Made by a program: the position numbers and the translations under genes | Source of the DNA: Ardenticatenales bacterium | GTDB lineage: Bacteria > Chloroflexota > Anaerolineae > Epilineales > Epilineaceae | Assembly (NCBI GenBank): GCA_020853525.1 | Contig: JADYYS010000053.1 | Location: 28,177 to 92,176 of the forward strand | Direction: 5' to 3' | DNA length: 64,000 nt | In this document: positions 7,924 to 16,876 of the stretch, in pieces | How the letters are laid out: every line of letters begins with the position of its first letter | How positions within the stretch are numbered: the first letter of the stretch is position 1 | The notes under the pieces: generated by a model | Database searches by the model: none | Told to the model about the DNA's origin: nothing | Seen by the model: only the letters and a program-made list of their open reading frames with translations

Positions 7924-9608
7924 CGGATGGGCCGGCTTCGCGCCGATCGCTCGTCGCCCTCTGCACCCTCGCCCTCGCCATCCGCCTCTACGCGCTCGGC
8001 CGCCCGTCCCTGTGGTTCGACGAGCTGCTGGAGGTCGAGCGCGCCGCCGGTCCCTGGCAGTCGCTCCTCTTCGGCCGCCCGATCGACCACGACCCCCCGC
8101 TCTTCGCCCTCGCGCTCCGCGGCTGGATCGCCGTCGGGCGGCTCCTCGGCTGGCCGTGGATCGGCGCGACGGGCGGCGCGGCCCCAGATCCAGCGAACGC
8201 CGCGGTCGATGTCGCGGCGCACCCCGGCTGGGCCGAGGCCTGGCTGCGCCTGTCGTCCGTCGCGCTCGGCGTCGCCGCCGTCGCGTTAACCGCTGTTTGG
8301 GCATCGCACCGGTTCGGACGACGTGTCGGACTGCTCGCTGCGCTCCTGCTGACGATGTCGCCGCTGGCGATCTACCACAGCCAGGAGGTAAACCAGTACG
8401 CGGCGATGATCACGGCGACGCCGCTGCTGCTGCTCATGCACGATCGTCTGTCTGCCGGCGCACGTCGGCGCGACTGGCTGGCCTATGGCGCATTGTCGGC
8501 GGCGGCCATCGCGACGCACTACGGCCTCGTGTTCCCGCTGCTCGCCCTCGGCAGCCACCTGGCTTGGCGGTCGTGGCGCGATCCGACGGGCCGCACCGAC
8601 CGCGGCCGCGTCGCCGCGTACGCCGCCGCGATGGCCGTCGTCGTCGCCGTGCTCTTCACGCTCGGTCTCGGCGACCGGATGGCGGTGTCGCACGTCCAGC
8701 CGCGGCTGTGGGGGACGCACCTTGCCAAGGAGCTGGCGTACATCGGCGACGTGGGCTGGCGCGAGATCGTCGTCTACTTCCCGTTCCCGTTCGCGGGCGG
8801 GCCGGCGCTCGTGATCGCGAACGCGCTCAGCGTGCTGGCGCTCGTCGGGGCGGTGCGGTTGTGGCGGGGGGGCGGCGGCGGGCGAGTGCTCGTCGGCTGG
8901 TTTGTCGCGGGGACGTTGGCGATGACGTATGCGACGAGCGTGGTGGGGTGGTATCCGCTCGGGTATCGGTACGGGTTGTTCAACTTGGTGCCGTACGTGG
9001 TGTTGGTAGCGGCGGGGGTGGTCGCGATGGGCGACGGCCTACGGCCCTCTCCCCCCGACCCCCTCCCCAAAGTTTGGGGGAGGGGGAGGATGCTTGGCGG
9101 ATGGATCAGCCGGATTGCACGCGCGGGTTCGGTTGTCGTTGCGGCGACGGCGCTTGTCGCATTCGTGGCGTACTGGCCTCACGCACCGTGGACTGCCGGG
9201 AACCCGTACATCCACGTTCCCCGCGAAGACATGCGGCCCGTGCTACGCAACGTGGCGGCGGCCTGGCGGGCGGGCGATCGGCTGCTCGTGTACGACGGGG
9301 CGGCGGCGGCGGTGCGGTTCTACTGGCGGGGCGACTCGAAAGACGTCATTGCCCTGCCACCGTTCAGCCCGGGCGATGCCGCGACGGTCGAACGCATGCG
9401 CACGGCGCTGGCCCGTGCAGCAGATGACATGCGCAGGACACCGCGCGGCGACTCAGGCCGTGCCTGGCTTGTCCTCAGCCACGCCGATCCCGGCGATGAG
9501 CCGATCCTGCAGCGCCAACTCGCGGACTTCGGCGCGCCATCTGCCGTAATCGTCTCTGCTGACGGAGCATCCGCGTCGCGACTCGAACCCCTCCCCCCTC
9601 GCCCCTGA
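7920..9608 (+). CDS. GT39-like membrane glycosyltransferase
   Basis: A 562-residue integral membrane protein of the GT39/ArnT-PMT type, which transfers sugars from polyprenyl carriers outside the membrane. The start is GTG 7920, whose GTGA overlaps the lipoprotein stop. The first transmembrane helix leads into RPSLWFDELLEVER, the acidic first-loop motif of the family. SPLAIYHSQEVNQYAAM matches the second conserved loop, and about ten membrane segments follow. The C-terminal ~150 residues form a soluble domain. A palindromic C/G-rich insert (9046-9089) adds PSPPDPLPKVWGRGR in frame between two membrane segments. The acceptor is unknown. Confidence 0.85.
   Translation: MTDGPASRRSLVALCTLALAIRLYALGRPSLWFDELLEVERAAGPWQSLLFGRPIDHDPPLFALALRGWIAVGRLLGWPWIGATGGAAPDPANAAVDVAAHPGWAEAWLRLSSVALGVAAVALTAVWASHRFGRRVGLLAALLLTMSPLAIYHSQEVNQYAAMITATPLLLLMHDRLSAGARRRDWLAYGALSAAAIATHYGLVFPLLALGSHLAWRSWRDPTGRTDRGRVAAYAAAMAVVVAVLFTLGLGDRMAVSHVQPRLWGTHLAKELAYIGDVGWREIVVYFPFPFAGGPALVIANALSVLALVGAVRLWRGGGGGRVLVGWFVAGTLAMTYATSVVGWYPLGYRYGLFNLVPYVVLVAAGVVAMGDGLRPSPPDPLPKVWGRGRMLGGWISRIARAGSVVVAATALVAFVAYWPHAPWTAGNPYIHVPREDMRPVLRNVAAAWRAGDRLLVYDGAAAAVRFYWRGDSKDVIALPPFSPGDAATVERMRTALARAADDMRRTPRGDSGRAWLVLSHADPGDEPILQRQLADFGAPSAVIVSADGASASRLEPLPPRP
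9046..9089. repeat. palindromic insert inside the glycosyltransferase gene
   Basis: The arms cctccccaaa and tttgggggagg (9062-9083) are complementary, flanked by further C-rich and G-rich stretches. Codon use and protein composition (PSPPDPLPK) differ sharply from the membrane protein around it. It looks like a dispersed palindromic repeat that entered a periplasmic or cytoplasmic loop without breaking the frame. Confidence 0.65.
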
Positions 9609-9659
9609 ACTTCCCCTACTGCGACGAGTCGTTGGAGTCTCCGCCGCACCGGAGGTCCG

Positions 9660-9791
9660 TTACTTCAAGGAACGGGTCGTTGTTCTTCAAGAAACACGGC
9701 GTTGTTCTTCAAGAAACAGCGCGCGGTTCTTCAAGAAGCAGGGCGCGGTTCTTGAAGAAACGCGGCTTGGTTCTTCACGAAGCACGAATGG
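9660..9791. repeat. six tandem 22-bp units, each with a GTTCTTCAAGAAC-like palindrome
   Basis: Units start at 9660, 9682, 9704, 9726, 9748 and 9770, exactly 22 bp apart. Each begins gTTCTTcAAGAA(a/g)c, an inverted repeat TTCTT/AAGAA with a one-base centre, followed by 8-9 variable GC-rich bases. The first and last units are degenerate. The array occupies the 195-bp space between two converging genes, GT39 (+) and galE (-). The period is close to two helical turns, so the palindromes would face one side of the DNA. No protein-coding frame is likely here. Confidence 0.85.
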
Positions 9792-9803
9792 GGCCCAAGG
9801 CTC

Positions 9804-10787
9804 TCAATCCCCATACCCCCCCGGATGCCCCCGATGCCACTCCCACGCCGACCCCACGATCGCCTCCAACCCCGCGAACCGCGGCGCCCACCCCAGATCG
9901 CGCCGCAGCGCCTCCGATGACGCGATGAGCGTCGCCGGGTCGCCCGCGCGGCGGGGCGCGACGGTGTGCGGGATGGGATGGCCGGTGATGCGGCGGGCGG
10001 TCTCGATCACCTCGAGGACGCTGAATCCCTGGCCGTTGCCGAGGTTGTAGGTCAGGACGGGATGATCGGCGAGCGCTTCGAGGGCAAGGATGTGCGCCTG
10101 GGCCAGGTCGACAACGTGGATGTAGTCGCGGACGCACGTGCCGTCGGGCGTGGGGTAGTCATCGCCGAAGACGGCGATGGACGGGCGCTGGCCGAGGGCC
10201 ACCTGCAGGACGAGCGGGATCAGGTGGGTTTCGGGGTCGTGATCCTCGCCGCGCTCGGGCGTGCAGCCGGCCGCATTGAAGTAGCGCAGGCAGGCGTAGC
10301 GCAGACCGTGCGTGACGTTCAGCCAGTGCAGCATCCGCTCGATCGCGTGCTTGCTCTCGCCGTACGGCGAACCGGGCACGATCGCCTCGGTCTCGGCGAT
10401 CGGGATCCGCTCGGGCCGGTCGAACAGGTTGGCGGTCGAAGAGAGGATGAACCGCCCGACGCCGCGTGCCACGGCCGCCTCGAGCACGTTGGCGGCAAGG
10501 ACGACGTTGTCGCGCAGGTACTTCAGCGGCTGCTGCATGCTCTCGCCGACGAGCGTGTAGCTGGCGAAGTGGAGGATGCCGTCGATGCCCGGGTGCGCGT
10601 CGAACAGCGCGCCGACCGCCGCCCGATCCGCCAGATCGACCTGGACGAACGTCGCGGCGGGGTGGACGGCGGCACGGTGGCCTTGGTAGAGGTTGTCGAA
10701 CACGACGACGTCGTGGCCGGCGGCGATGAGCTCGGCCGTGGTGATGCTGCCGATGTAGCCGGCACCGCCGGTGACGAGAACTTTCAT
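9804..10787 (-). CDS. galE: UDP-glucose 4-epimerase
   Basis: A 327-residue NAD-dependent short-chain dehydrogenase-type enzyme interconverting UDP-glucose and UDP-galactose for sugar catabolism and surface glycans. ATG 10787 begins [14 protein letters not shown], the Rossmann GxxGxxG motif, and is preceded by AGGAG. The catalytic Tyr and Lys lie in SPYGESK, with the upstream Ser in [10 protein letters not shown]. The sugar-nucleotide loop RYFNAAG and the motif [15 protein letters not shown] are typical of GalE. Length is normal. It lies head-away from the CNNM pair and tail-to-tail with the glycosyltransferase gene, and may supply sugar donors for it (inference). Confidence 0.95.
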   Translation of the reverse strand: MKVLVTGGAGYIGSITTAELIAAGHDVVVFDNLYQGHRAAVHPAATFVQVDLADRAAVGALFDAHPGIDGILHFASYTLVGESMQQPLKYLRDNVVLAANVLEAAVARGVGRFILSSTANLFDRPERIPIAETEAIVPGSPYGESKHAIERMLHWLNVTHGLRYACLRYFNAAGCTPERGEDHDPETHLIPLVLQVALGQRPSIAVFGDDYPTPDGTCVRDYIHVVDLAQAHILALEALADHPVLTYNLGNGQGFSVLEVIETARRITGHPIPHTVAPRRAGDPATLIASSEALRRDLGWAPRFAGLEAIVGSAWEWHRGHPGGYGD

Positions 10788-10916
10788 GCGGGCAGGCTCC
10801 TGGGGCGATCGGGAGCGATCAGGCGCGATGGACGGCGCTGGCATCCAACGGACGATGAGGTCGACGATGGGGGGCAACGGCGTCCGATCATCGCACGCCG
10901 CCGCCCGGGCGCAAAG

Positions 10917-10968
10917 AAAAAACCCGGGGTCCGTCGCTCCGCCCCAGTCGCGACAGTCCCCAGGTTTT
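10917..10968 (-). terminator. intrinsic terminator-like hairpin of the CNNM operon
   Basis: On the minus strand AAAACC(T)GGGG pairs with CCCC(G)GGTTTT across a 29-base GC-rich loop and is followed by TTTTTTCTTT. It lies about 140 bases after the stop of the second CNNM gene, transcribed towards it, and upstream of galE. The gap 10788-11105 holds nothing else recognised. Confidence 0.6.
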
Positions 10969-11105
10969 GTTCGGCTCAGGTGTTATCCGTCTGCCGTGGC
11001 AACAGGATAGGGCTGTCGGATGAGGGCCGCGTGAACGGCGGACGAACGGTCGATGAGGGCGCGCGGCGCCTCGTCGGGCGCACCGTCGGGCGGGCGAAAT
11101 GACCG

Positions 11106-12398
11106 CTACGAAGGGACGATCCGCGCCCGCGCCACCCCATGTCCCGCGACGGCCGTCACGACGATCCGCAACCCACGCCACTCGACGACGTCACCGACGA
11201 CCGGCGGCCGGTTGAGGCGGGCCAGGACCAGGCCGCTGACCGTGTCGACCTCGTCGTCGTCGAGGCTGCGCTCCAGCGCCTCACCGACTTCGTCCAGGCG
11301 CAACGTGCCCGCTACGTCCAGGCTGCCGTCATCGTCCCACACGACGTCCAGCGGCTCGTCGGCGCCCTCGGCCACCTCACCGACGGCCTCCTCGCACAGG
11401 TCCTCGATCGTCACGATGCCATCCGTGCCGCCGTGCTCGTCCATGACGACGACGAGCTGTGTGCGGGCCGCGCGCATGGCGGCGAGGACCTCATCGAGCT
11501 CGCTTTGGGCGCTGAGGAAGACCGTCGGCCGAACGGCGGCACGGGTCAGCGCGCGATCGTCGCGCACCAGCCGGAGCACGTCCTTGATGTGCACGATGCC
11601 AACGATGTGGTCGAGGTCGCGTTCGTACACGGGGTAGCGCGTGTGCGTGTCATCGGCCAGGAAGCGCCGCAGGGCATCGGGCGAGGCGCCGAGCGGAAGG
11701 CCGTCCACGCGGACGCGCGGCACCATGATCTCCTCGGCCATTCGCTCGCCAAAGCTGAAGAGGTCGCGCAGCATCTGGCCGGCCTCGGCCCGCAGCAGGC
11801 CGCCGGCCTCGCTCTCCTCCACGAGGTACTGCAGATCGCCCGGCGAATAGAAGTGGCCCGTCGATCGCTCGCGGCGGATCCCGAGCAGGTACAGCACGCC
11901 GTTGCCCAGCCGGTTCAGTCCGACGACGAGCGGCAGGAAGACGGTCTGGATGAGCAGCATCGGCCGGGTGACCCACAGCACCGTCTGCTCCGCTTGGATC
12001 AGCGCCAGGCTCTTGGGAACCATCTCGCCGATGACGATGTGCAGATAGGTCAGGACCGCCACCGCCACCACCACGGCCACGGCATGGGCCGTGATCGACG
12101 CCGGCAGCCACGTCAGCCCCTGGAACACGGGCTCCAGCCGCTCGGCGAGCTGGTGTTCGCCGTACATCCCCAGTCCGAGGCTGGCAACCGTGATGCCGAG
12201 CTGCGCCGTGGCGATGTACCGGTCCTGTCGCACGGGATCGCGCAGGATGCCCTCGACCAGCCGGGCCACCCGGTGCCCCTGCGCCGCCCGGCGCTCGATC
12301 GCCGCGCGCGGTGCGCCGATGATCGCGAACTCGGCAGCCACGAACAGCGCGTTCAGCAGCAGCAACAGCGCGACGATCGCGATCGGGCCGAAGGTCAC
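11106..12398 (-). CDS. CNNM/HlyC-CorC family membrane protein with CBS pair (second of two)
   Basis: A 430-residue membrane protein of the CNNM (DUF21)-CBS-CorC_HlyC type, linked in studied members to magnesium/cobalt efflux or transport. The start is GTG 12398, overlapping the upstream gene's stop as GTGA. The N-terminal DUF21 region has about four hydrophobic helices (NALFVAAEFAIIG; IVIGEMVPKSLAL). Two CBS domains follow (EIMVPRVRV..., DEHGGTDGIVTIEDLCEE), then a CorC-type C-terminal domain (DEVDTVSGLVLARL). It is coupled to a paralogue just upstream; paired tandem copies are common. The old label 'hemolysin' is not meant literally. Confidence 0.9.
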   Translation of the reverse strand: MTFGPIAIVALLLLLNALFVAAEFAIIGAPRAAIERRAAQGHRVARLVEGILRDPVRQDRYIATAQLGITVASLGLGMYGEHQLAERLEPVFQGLTWLPASITAHAVAVVVAVAVLTYLHIVIGEMVPKSLALIQAEQTVLWVTRPMLLIQTVFLPLVVGLNRLGNGVLYLLGIRRERSTGHFYSPGDLQYLVEESEAGGLLRAEAGQMLRDLFSFGERMAEEIMVPRVRVDGLPLGASPDALRRFLADDTHTRYPVYERDLDHIVGIVHIKDVLRLVRDDRALTRAAVRPTVFLSAQSELDEVLAAMRAARTQLVVVMDEHGGTDGIVTIEDLCEEAVGEVAEGADEPLDVVWDDDGSLDVAGTLRLDEVGEALERSLDDDEVDTVSGLVLARLNRPPVVGDVVEWRGLRIVVTAVAGHGVARARIVPS

Positions 12399-13714
12399 GC
12401 CGAACCCTCCGCACCCGGCCACGGCCGGACGAGGAGGGAACGAATCGCCGGCCCGTCCATCCGCTCGACCTCGACCTCGACGCCGTCGATCGTCAGCCGT
12501 TCGCCGCCGTCCGGCACCGTGCCGAGCGCGACGAGGACGCGGCCGCCCACGGTGTCGGCCTCGTCGTCGGCCCACTCGACGCCCAACCACTCGGCCGCCT
12601 CGTCGAGCCGCAGGGTGCCGGGCAGGCGAACCCGGCCATCGGGCAGCGGCTCGGGCCGCGCCTCATCGGCCTTGAACTCGTCGGCGACGCCGCCCACGAG
12701 CTCGGCGAGGATGTCCTCCAGCGTGACGATCCCGTCGACGCCACCGTACTCGTCCAGCACGACCGCCAGGCGCGCCCGACGGGCCCGCAGCTCGGCCACG
12801 ATCCGGTCTGCGGTGAGCGTCGACGGCACGATCGTGATCGGCTTGACGAGGTCCTGCCAGCCGTCGGCGTTGCCCTGCGCAGCAAATCGCGCCGCGACGT
12901 CCTTCGTCTGGATGAAGCCGATGCATTCGTCGATCTGGCCGCGGTACACCGGCGCGCGCGTGAACGGGCTGTCGATCGCCCATGCCAGGATCGCCGCGCC
13001 GTCGCTGGACGCCTCGATCGCCTGGATGAAGCGGCGCGGGACCATCAGCTGTTTGGCCGTCCGACGGCCCAGCTGCAGCGCCTGGCTCAGGCGGTGCTCC
13101 TCCTCGGCGTCGAGCAGGCCGCCGTCCTTGCTCTCGGCGATGAGCATCGAGATCTCGTCCGGCGAATGGATGTGGCGGTGGCCGTCGGCGGACTGCACGC
13201 CCATCAGACGCAGGACCATGAGCCCGCTGCCGTTCAACAACCCGATGAACCACCGGAACACGGCCAGCGAGGCCGTCATCGGCCAGTACAGCCACAGCGA
13301 TACCTGCGTCGGAAACTGCAGCGCCAATGACTTGGGCACGAGCTCGCCGAACACGACGTTGAACGCCGTCAGCGCCAGCAGCGTCACCACCGTGCCCGTC
13401 GATGCCGCAGCCGCGGCCGTCCAACCGGTCCGCTCCAGCAACACGCCGAGCCCATCGCCCAATCGCGATTGGCCGTACGCGCCCAGGATCAGGCCCGAGA
13501 GCGTGATACCGATCTGGCTGGCGGCAATGTAGCGATCAAGGCGGTGGCTGTCGGAGATGATCGGCAACAGCCGGCGCGCCACCGGGTGGCCCTCATCGGC
13601 CAGCTGTGCGATGCGGCTCTGGCGGACGCCGACGGTGGCGAACTCGGCGGCCACGTAGAGCGCCGTGAAAGCGGTGAGGACGACGACGACGACGAGCGCG
13701 ATGGCAACGCTCAC
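12395..13714 (-). CDS. CNNM/HlyC-CorC family membrane protein with CBS pair (first of two)
   Basis: A paralogue of the next gene with the same order: DUF21 membrane domain (ALYVAAEFATVGVRQSRI; VFGELVPKSLALQ), CBS pair (QLMVPRRFIQAIE; DEYGGVDGIVTLEDILAE) and CorC_HlyC domain (EADTVGGRVLVALG). GTG 13714 (MSVAIALVVVV) is chosen because family members begin just before the first helix. A GTG at 13732 is possible, but neither has a strong ribosome site. The predicted length is 439 residues. It heads the two-gene operon ending at the terminator near 10.9 kb. Role in divalent-cation homeostasis is inferred from family. Confidence 0.88.
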   Translation of the reverse strand: MSVAIALVVVVVLTAFTALYVAAEFATVGVRQSRIAQLADEGHPVARRLLPIISDSHRLDRYIAASQIGITLSGLILGAYGQSRLGDGLGVLLERTGWTAAAAASTGTVVTLLALTAFNVVFGELVPKSLALQFPTQVSLWLYWPMTASLAVFRWFIGLLNGSGLMVLRLMGVQSADGHRHIHSPDEISMLIAESKDGGLLDAEEEHRLSQALQLGRRTAKQLMVPRRFIQAIEASSDGAAILAWAIDSPFTRAPVYRGQIDECIGFIQTKDVAARFAAQGNADGWQDLVKPITIVPSTLTADRIVAELRARRARLAVVLDEYGGVDGIVTLEDILAELVGGVADEFKADEARPEPLPDGRVRLPGTLRLDEAAEWLGVEWADDEADTVGGRVLVALGTVPDGGERLTIDGVEVEVERMDGPAIRSLLVRPWPGAEGSA

Positions 13715-13894
13715 GCGCCCGCCCCGAAGCACCGCGCACGATCAGCGCGGGCAGGCGGCGTACGTGGGCCGGCGGGCGCAGCGGCGTGCATGGGCAGAGT
13801 TTGCCGTCGGCGGGCGGCAGAGGCAAGATCGGCCCCCAATCGCCCTCCCCCGCACCGGCCGTGCCCCACGGGCCGGTCCCCTTCGGAGCAACCG

Positions 13895-15403
13895 ATGCCC
13901 CTCCCTCCCATTTCCGTCCGCCACGGCGCGATCCAGGATGCCGACGCCGACGCCCTGATCGTGAACCTGTTCGCCGGCGTCGCCGAGCCCGGCGGGGCAA
14001 CGGTCGCCGTCGATACGGCACTTGGCGGGGCGATCCGCGACCTCATCCGGACCGGCGACCTCACCGGCGCCGCCGGCGAGGTGAAGGTGCTCTACCCGCG
14101 GGGCACGATCCCCGCCCGCCGTGTCCTCGTCGCCGGCCTCGGTCCGGCCGACGCCTTCGACGTTCACGCCGCCCGCCGCGCCGCCGCTGCCGCCGCACGC
14201 GCCGCGCGCGACCTCGGCGCCGCCTCGCTGGCGACGATCGTCCACGGCGCCGGCATCGGCGGCCTCGATGCCGAACGCGCGGCGCAGGCGACGGTCGAGG
14301 GGATGCTGGCGGCGCTCTATCGCTACGACGCGCCCAAGCAGAAGAAGGACGAGAAGGCGGTCAAGACGATCGAAATCGTCACGCTTGACGGTGCACAGCT
14401 GTCGTCCGTCGAAGCCGGCGCAGCCGTCGGCGCGGCCGTCGCCGACGGTGTGGCGCTGGCACGCGATCTGGCGAACGGACCGCCGAACATCTGCACGCCC
14501 GGCCACATGGCCGACACCGCGCGCCGCATCGCCACCGACGTCGGACTCGACGTCGAGGTCGGCGACCGGGCGTGGGCGGCAGGGTACGGCATGGGCGCCT
14601 TCCTGGCCGTTGCGCAGGGCGCCGGACACGCACCGGCGTTCATCGTGCTCAGCCACAACGCGGACCGCACGGACGTGCCGACGCTCGTCCTCGTCGGCAA
14701 GGGCGTGACGTTCGACACCGGCGGGATCTCGATCAAGCCGTCCGAGGGCATGGAGGCGATGCGCGGCGACATGGCCGGCGCGGCGGCCGTGCTCGGCGCG
14801 ATGCAGGCGATCGGACGGCTGAGGCTGCCGCTGCGCGTGATCGGCATCACGCCGTGCACGGAGAACATGCCCGACGCCAACGCCTACCGCCCGGCCGACG
14901 TGATCACGGCCTCCAACGGCAAGACGATCGAGATCATCAGCACGGACGCCGAGGGCCGGATGATCCTGGCCGACGCGCTCGTCTACGCCGCCCGCTTCCA
15001 ACCGGCCGCCGTCGTCGACCTGGCGACGCTGACCGGCGCGTGCGTCGTTGCGCTCGGCCAGAACATCGCCGCCGGCCTGTTCAGCAACGACGACGCGCTG
15101 GCCGGTCGGCTGCTGGCCGCCGGCGACGCCAGCCGCGAGCGCCTCTGGCGGCTGCCGCTGTGGCCCGAGTACCACGAAGCGATCGAAACGGAGCGGGCGG
15201 ACATGAAGAACTCGGGCGGGCGGCAGGGCGGCGTCGCGACGTCGGCCGTGTTCCTTCAGGAGTTCACGAGCTATCCCTGGGCGCACCTCGACATCGCCGG
15301 CATGATGGAGCAGAAGAAGGTTTGGGACCTCGGGCCGGCGGGAGCCACGGGGTACGGGGTGCGGTTGTTGGTGGAGTTCGTGCGCGGATGGGCGGTCGCA
15401 TAG
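13895..15403 (+). CDS. pepA: leucyl aminopeptidase (M17)
   Basis: A 502-residue cytosolic dizinc aminopeptidase that removes N-terminal residues from peptides. ATG 13895 is preceded by GGAG. The catalytic domain carries VGKGVTFDTGGISIKPSEGM, with the metal-binding Lys and Asp, and DMAGAAAVLGAM. STDAEGRMILADAL holds the metal-binding Asp/Glu and catalytic Arg. The usual NTDAEGR is STDAEGR here, a mild change. The N-terminal substrate-sorting domain is present, so length is normal. It is divergent from the CNNM operon and 40 bases upstream of the acyltransferase gene, which may be co-transcribed. Confidence 0.95.
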   Translation: MPLPPISVRHGAIQDADADALIVNLFAGVAEPGGATVAVDTALGGAIRDLIRTGDLTGAAGEVKVLYPRGTIPARRVLVAGLGPADAFDVHAARRAAAAAARAARDLGAASLATIVHGAGIGGLDAERAAQATVEGMLAALYRYDAPKQKKDEKAVKTIEIVTLDGAQLSSVEAGAAVGAAVADGVALARDLANGPPNICTPGHMADTARRIATDVGLDVEVGDRAWAAGYGMGAFLAVAQGAGHAPAFIVLSHNADRTDVPTLVLVGKGVTFDTGGISIKPSEGMEAMRGDMAGAAAVLGAMQAIGRLRLPLRVIGITPCTENMPDANAYRPADVITASNGKTIEIISTDAEGRMILADALVYAARFQPAAVVDLATLTGACVVALGQNIAAGLFSNDDALAGRLLAAGDASRERLWRLPLWPEYHEAIETERADMKNSGGRQGGVATSAVFLQEFTSYPWAHLDIAGMMEQKKVWDLGPAGATGYGVRLLVEFVRGWAVA

Positions 15404-15443
15404 CGCGCGCGGCGGCGATCGTCTGTACCCGACAGGCCGTGCC

Positions 15444-16784
15444 ATGATCTATCGCATTCTCCGCGCCTACTTCCGCCTCGCGCTCAAGGTCTTCTACCGC
15501 TCGATCGAGGTCGAAGGGCTGGCGAGCGTCCCGGCGACGGGGCCGGTGATCTTCGCGCCGAACCACGCGAACGGCCTGCTCGACCCGATGTTCATCGCGC
15601 TGGCCGTCGAGCGGCCGGTCTGGCTGACGGCCAAGAGCACGCTGGCCCGGCACCCGCTCGTGGGCTGGCTCATGCGCGCCGGCAACGTCGTCGCGCTGCA
15701 CCGCACCCAGGACGCGGGTCAGGGCGCCGACCCGCGGGCCAACCTCGCAGCGCTGGCGACCTTGGGCGAGCGGCTGAAAGCCGGCCGGGCGGTCATCATC
15801 TTCCCGGAAGGCCAGAGCCACAACGACCCCGGCCTCCGCCCGTTCAAACGCGGCGTCGCCCGCCTGGCCTATGACCACGTGGCCGACGGCAACGCCGGGG
15901 GGCTGCGGATCGTGCCCGTCGGGATGTGGTTCGAGGACAAGGACGGTTTCCGTTCGCGCGCGCTCGTCCGCTTCGGCCCGCCGATCGATGTCGGCGCCTG
16001 GCGGGCGGCGCGGCCCGACGCGCCGGCGCAGGCGCTGACGGCCGACCTCCAGGCGGCCGTCGACGGCGCGGCGGTGACGTTCGCCGATCGACGGGAGGCG
16101 CTCATGCTGGCCTACGCGGCCGAGATCGCCGAGACGCGCGGCCGCAAGCCGGCACCGCTCGGCGCCGCCGGACCGCGGCTCGGCGATCGCGCACAGCTCG
16201 TCGAGCGGCTGCGCCGCGGCTACCGCCTCCTGTCGGCGGCCGCCGCGCATGAGCTCGATCCGCTCGTCGACCGCGTCGCCGACTATCGCCGTCAGCTGCG
16301 GCGCCTGGGGATCACGCCGGCGGAGGTCTATCTGCCGCTCGATCGGCCGCTGGCGGCGCGATTCGTCGTGCGCGAGGCCGTTGTCGGGCTGGCCGGGCTG
16401 CCGTTCGCGCTGTGGGGGGTCGTCACACACGCGCTGCCGGCCGCCATCGTCTGGCTCGCCGCCCGCCTGCTGGCGCGCAAGAACGATCAGGTGGCGACGA
16501 GCGCCGTCTTCAGCGCGCTCGTCGTGTTCCCGCTGTGGTACGTCGTCACGACGCTCGTCTACTGGCTGCGCTGGTCGTGGCCGCTGGCGCTCGCCGCAAC
16601 CGTGGCGACACCGCTGTGCGGGATCGCGGCGCTCCTATGGCTCGATCGCTTGCAGGCGATGGCCCGGCGCGCCGGGACCTACCTGCGGTTCGTGCGGCAG
16701 CCCGAGATGCAGCGCGCGCTGGCGGACGAAGGACAGGAGATCCTGGAGACGCTGCGGGCGGTCGAGGCTCGGCTGGGTCGGTAG
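15444..16784 (+). CDS. PlsC-type acyltransferase with C-terminal membrane region
   Basis: A 446-residue membrane acyltransferase of the 1-acylglycerol-3-phosphate acyltransferase family, acting in phospholipid synthesis or remodelling. Catalytic motif NHANGLLD (NHx4D) lies near residue 41, and the phosphate-binding motif FPEGQSHNDPG near residue 118. The second half, beyond the usual PlsC length, is a helical linker followed by two to four hydrophobic helices (AVVGLAGLPFALWGVV; TSAVFSALVVFPLWYVV), as in the larger GPAT/AGPAT-like proteins. ATG 15444 has no clear ribosome site. The exact acyl acceptor cannot be read from sequence. Confidence 0.88.
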   Translation: MIYRILRAYFRLALKVFYRSIEVEGLASVPATGPVIFAPNHANGLLDPMFIALAVERPVWLTAKSTLARHPLVGWLMRAGNVVALHRTQDAGQGADPRANLAALATLGERLKAGRAVIIFPEGQSHNDPGLRPFKRGVARLAYDHVADGNAGGLRIVPVGMWFEDKDGFRSRALVRFGPPIDVGAWRAARPDAPAQALTADLQAAVDGAAVTFADRREALMLAYAAEIAETRGRKPAPLGAAGPRLGDRAQLVERLRRGYRLLSAAAAHELDPLVDRVADYRRQLRRLGITPAEVYLPLDRPLAARFVVREAVVGLAGLPFALWGVVTHALPAAIVWLAARLLARKNDQVATSAVFSALVVFPLWYVVTTLVYWLRWSWPLALAATVATPLCGIAALLWLDRLQAMARRAGTYLRFVRQPEMQRALADEGQEILETLRAVEARLGR

Positions 16785-16876
16785 GTCGGGGCGGCAGGCA
16801 AAGCGCCGGCGATGCCCGGGCGGCCGCCGACTCCGGGTCGGACCGCGACCATGACCAGCGACGTCGGCACCCGACA

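Noticed and set aside
9660..9791. CRISPR array
   Set aside because: The period is only 22 bp with 8-9-base spacers and no cas genes, too short for CRISPR.
9632..9928. Protein-coding frame across the 22-bp repeat array
   Set aside because: The product is repeat-derived and runs antisense into galE; no ribosome site.
13469..13894. N-terminal extension of leucyl aminopeptidase
   Set aside because: The open frame upstream of 13895 overlaps the divergent CNNM gene and has no family similarity; GGAG sits just before 13895.
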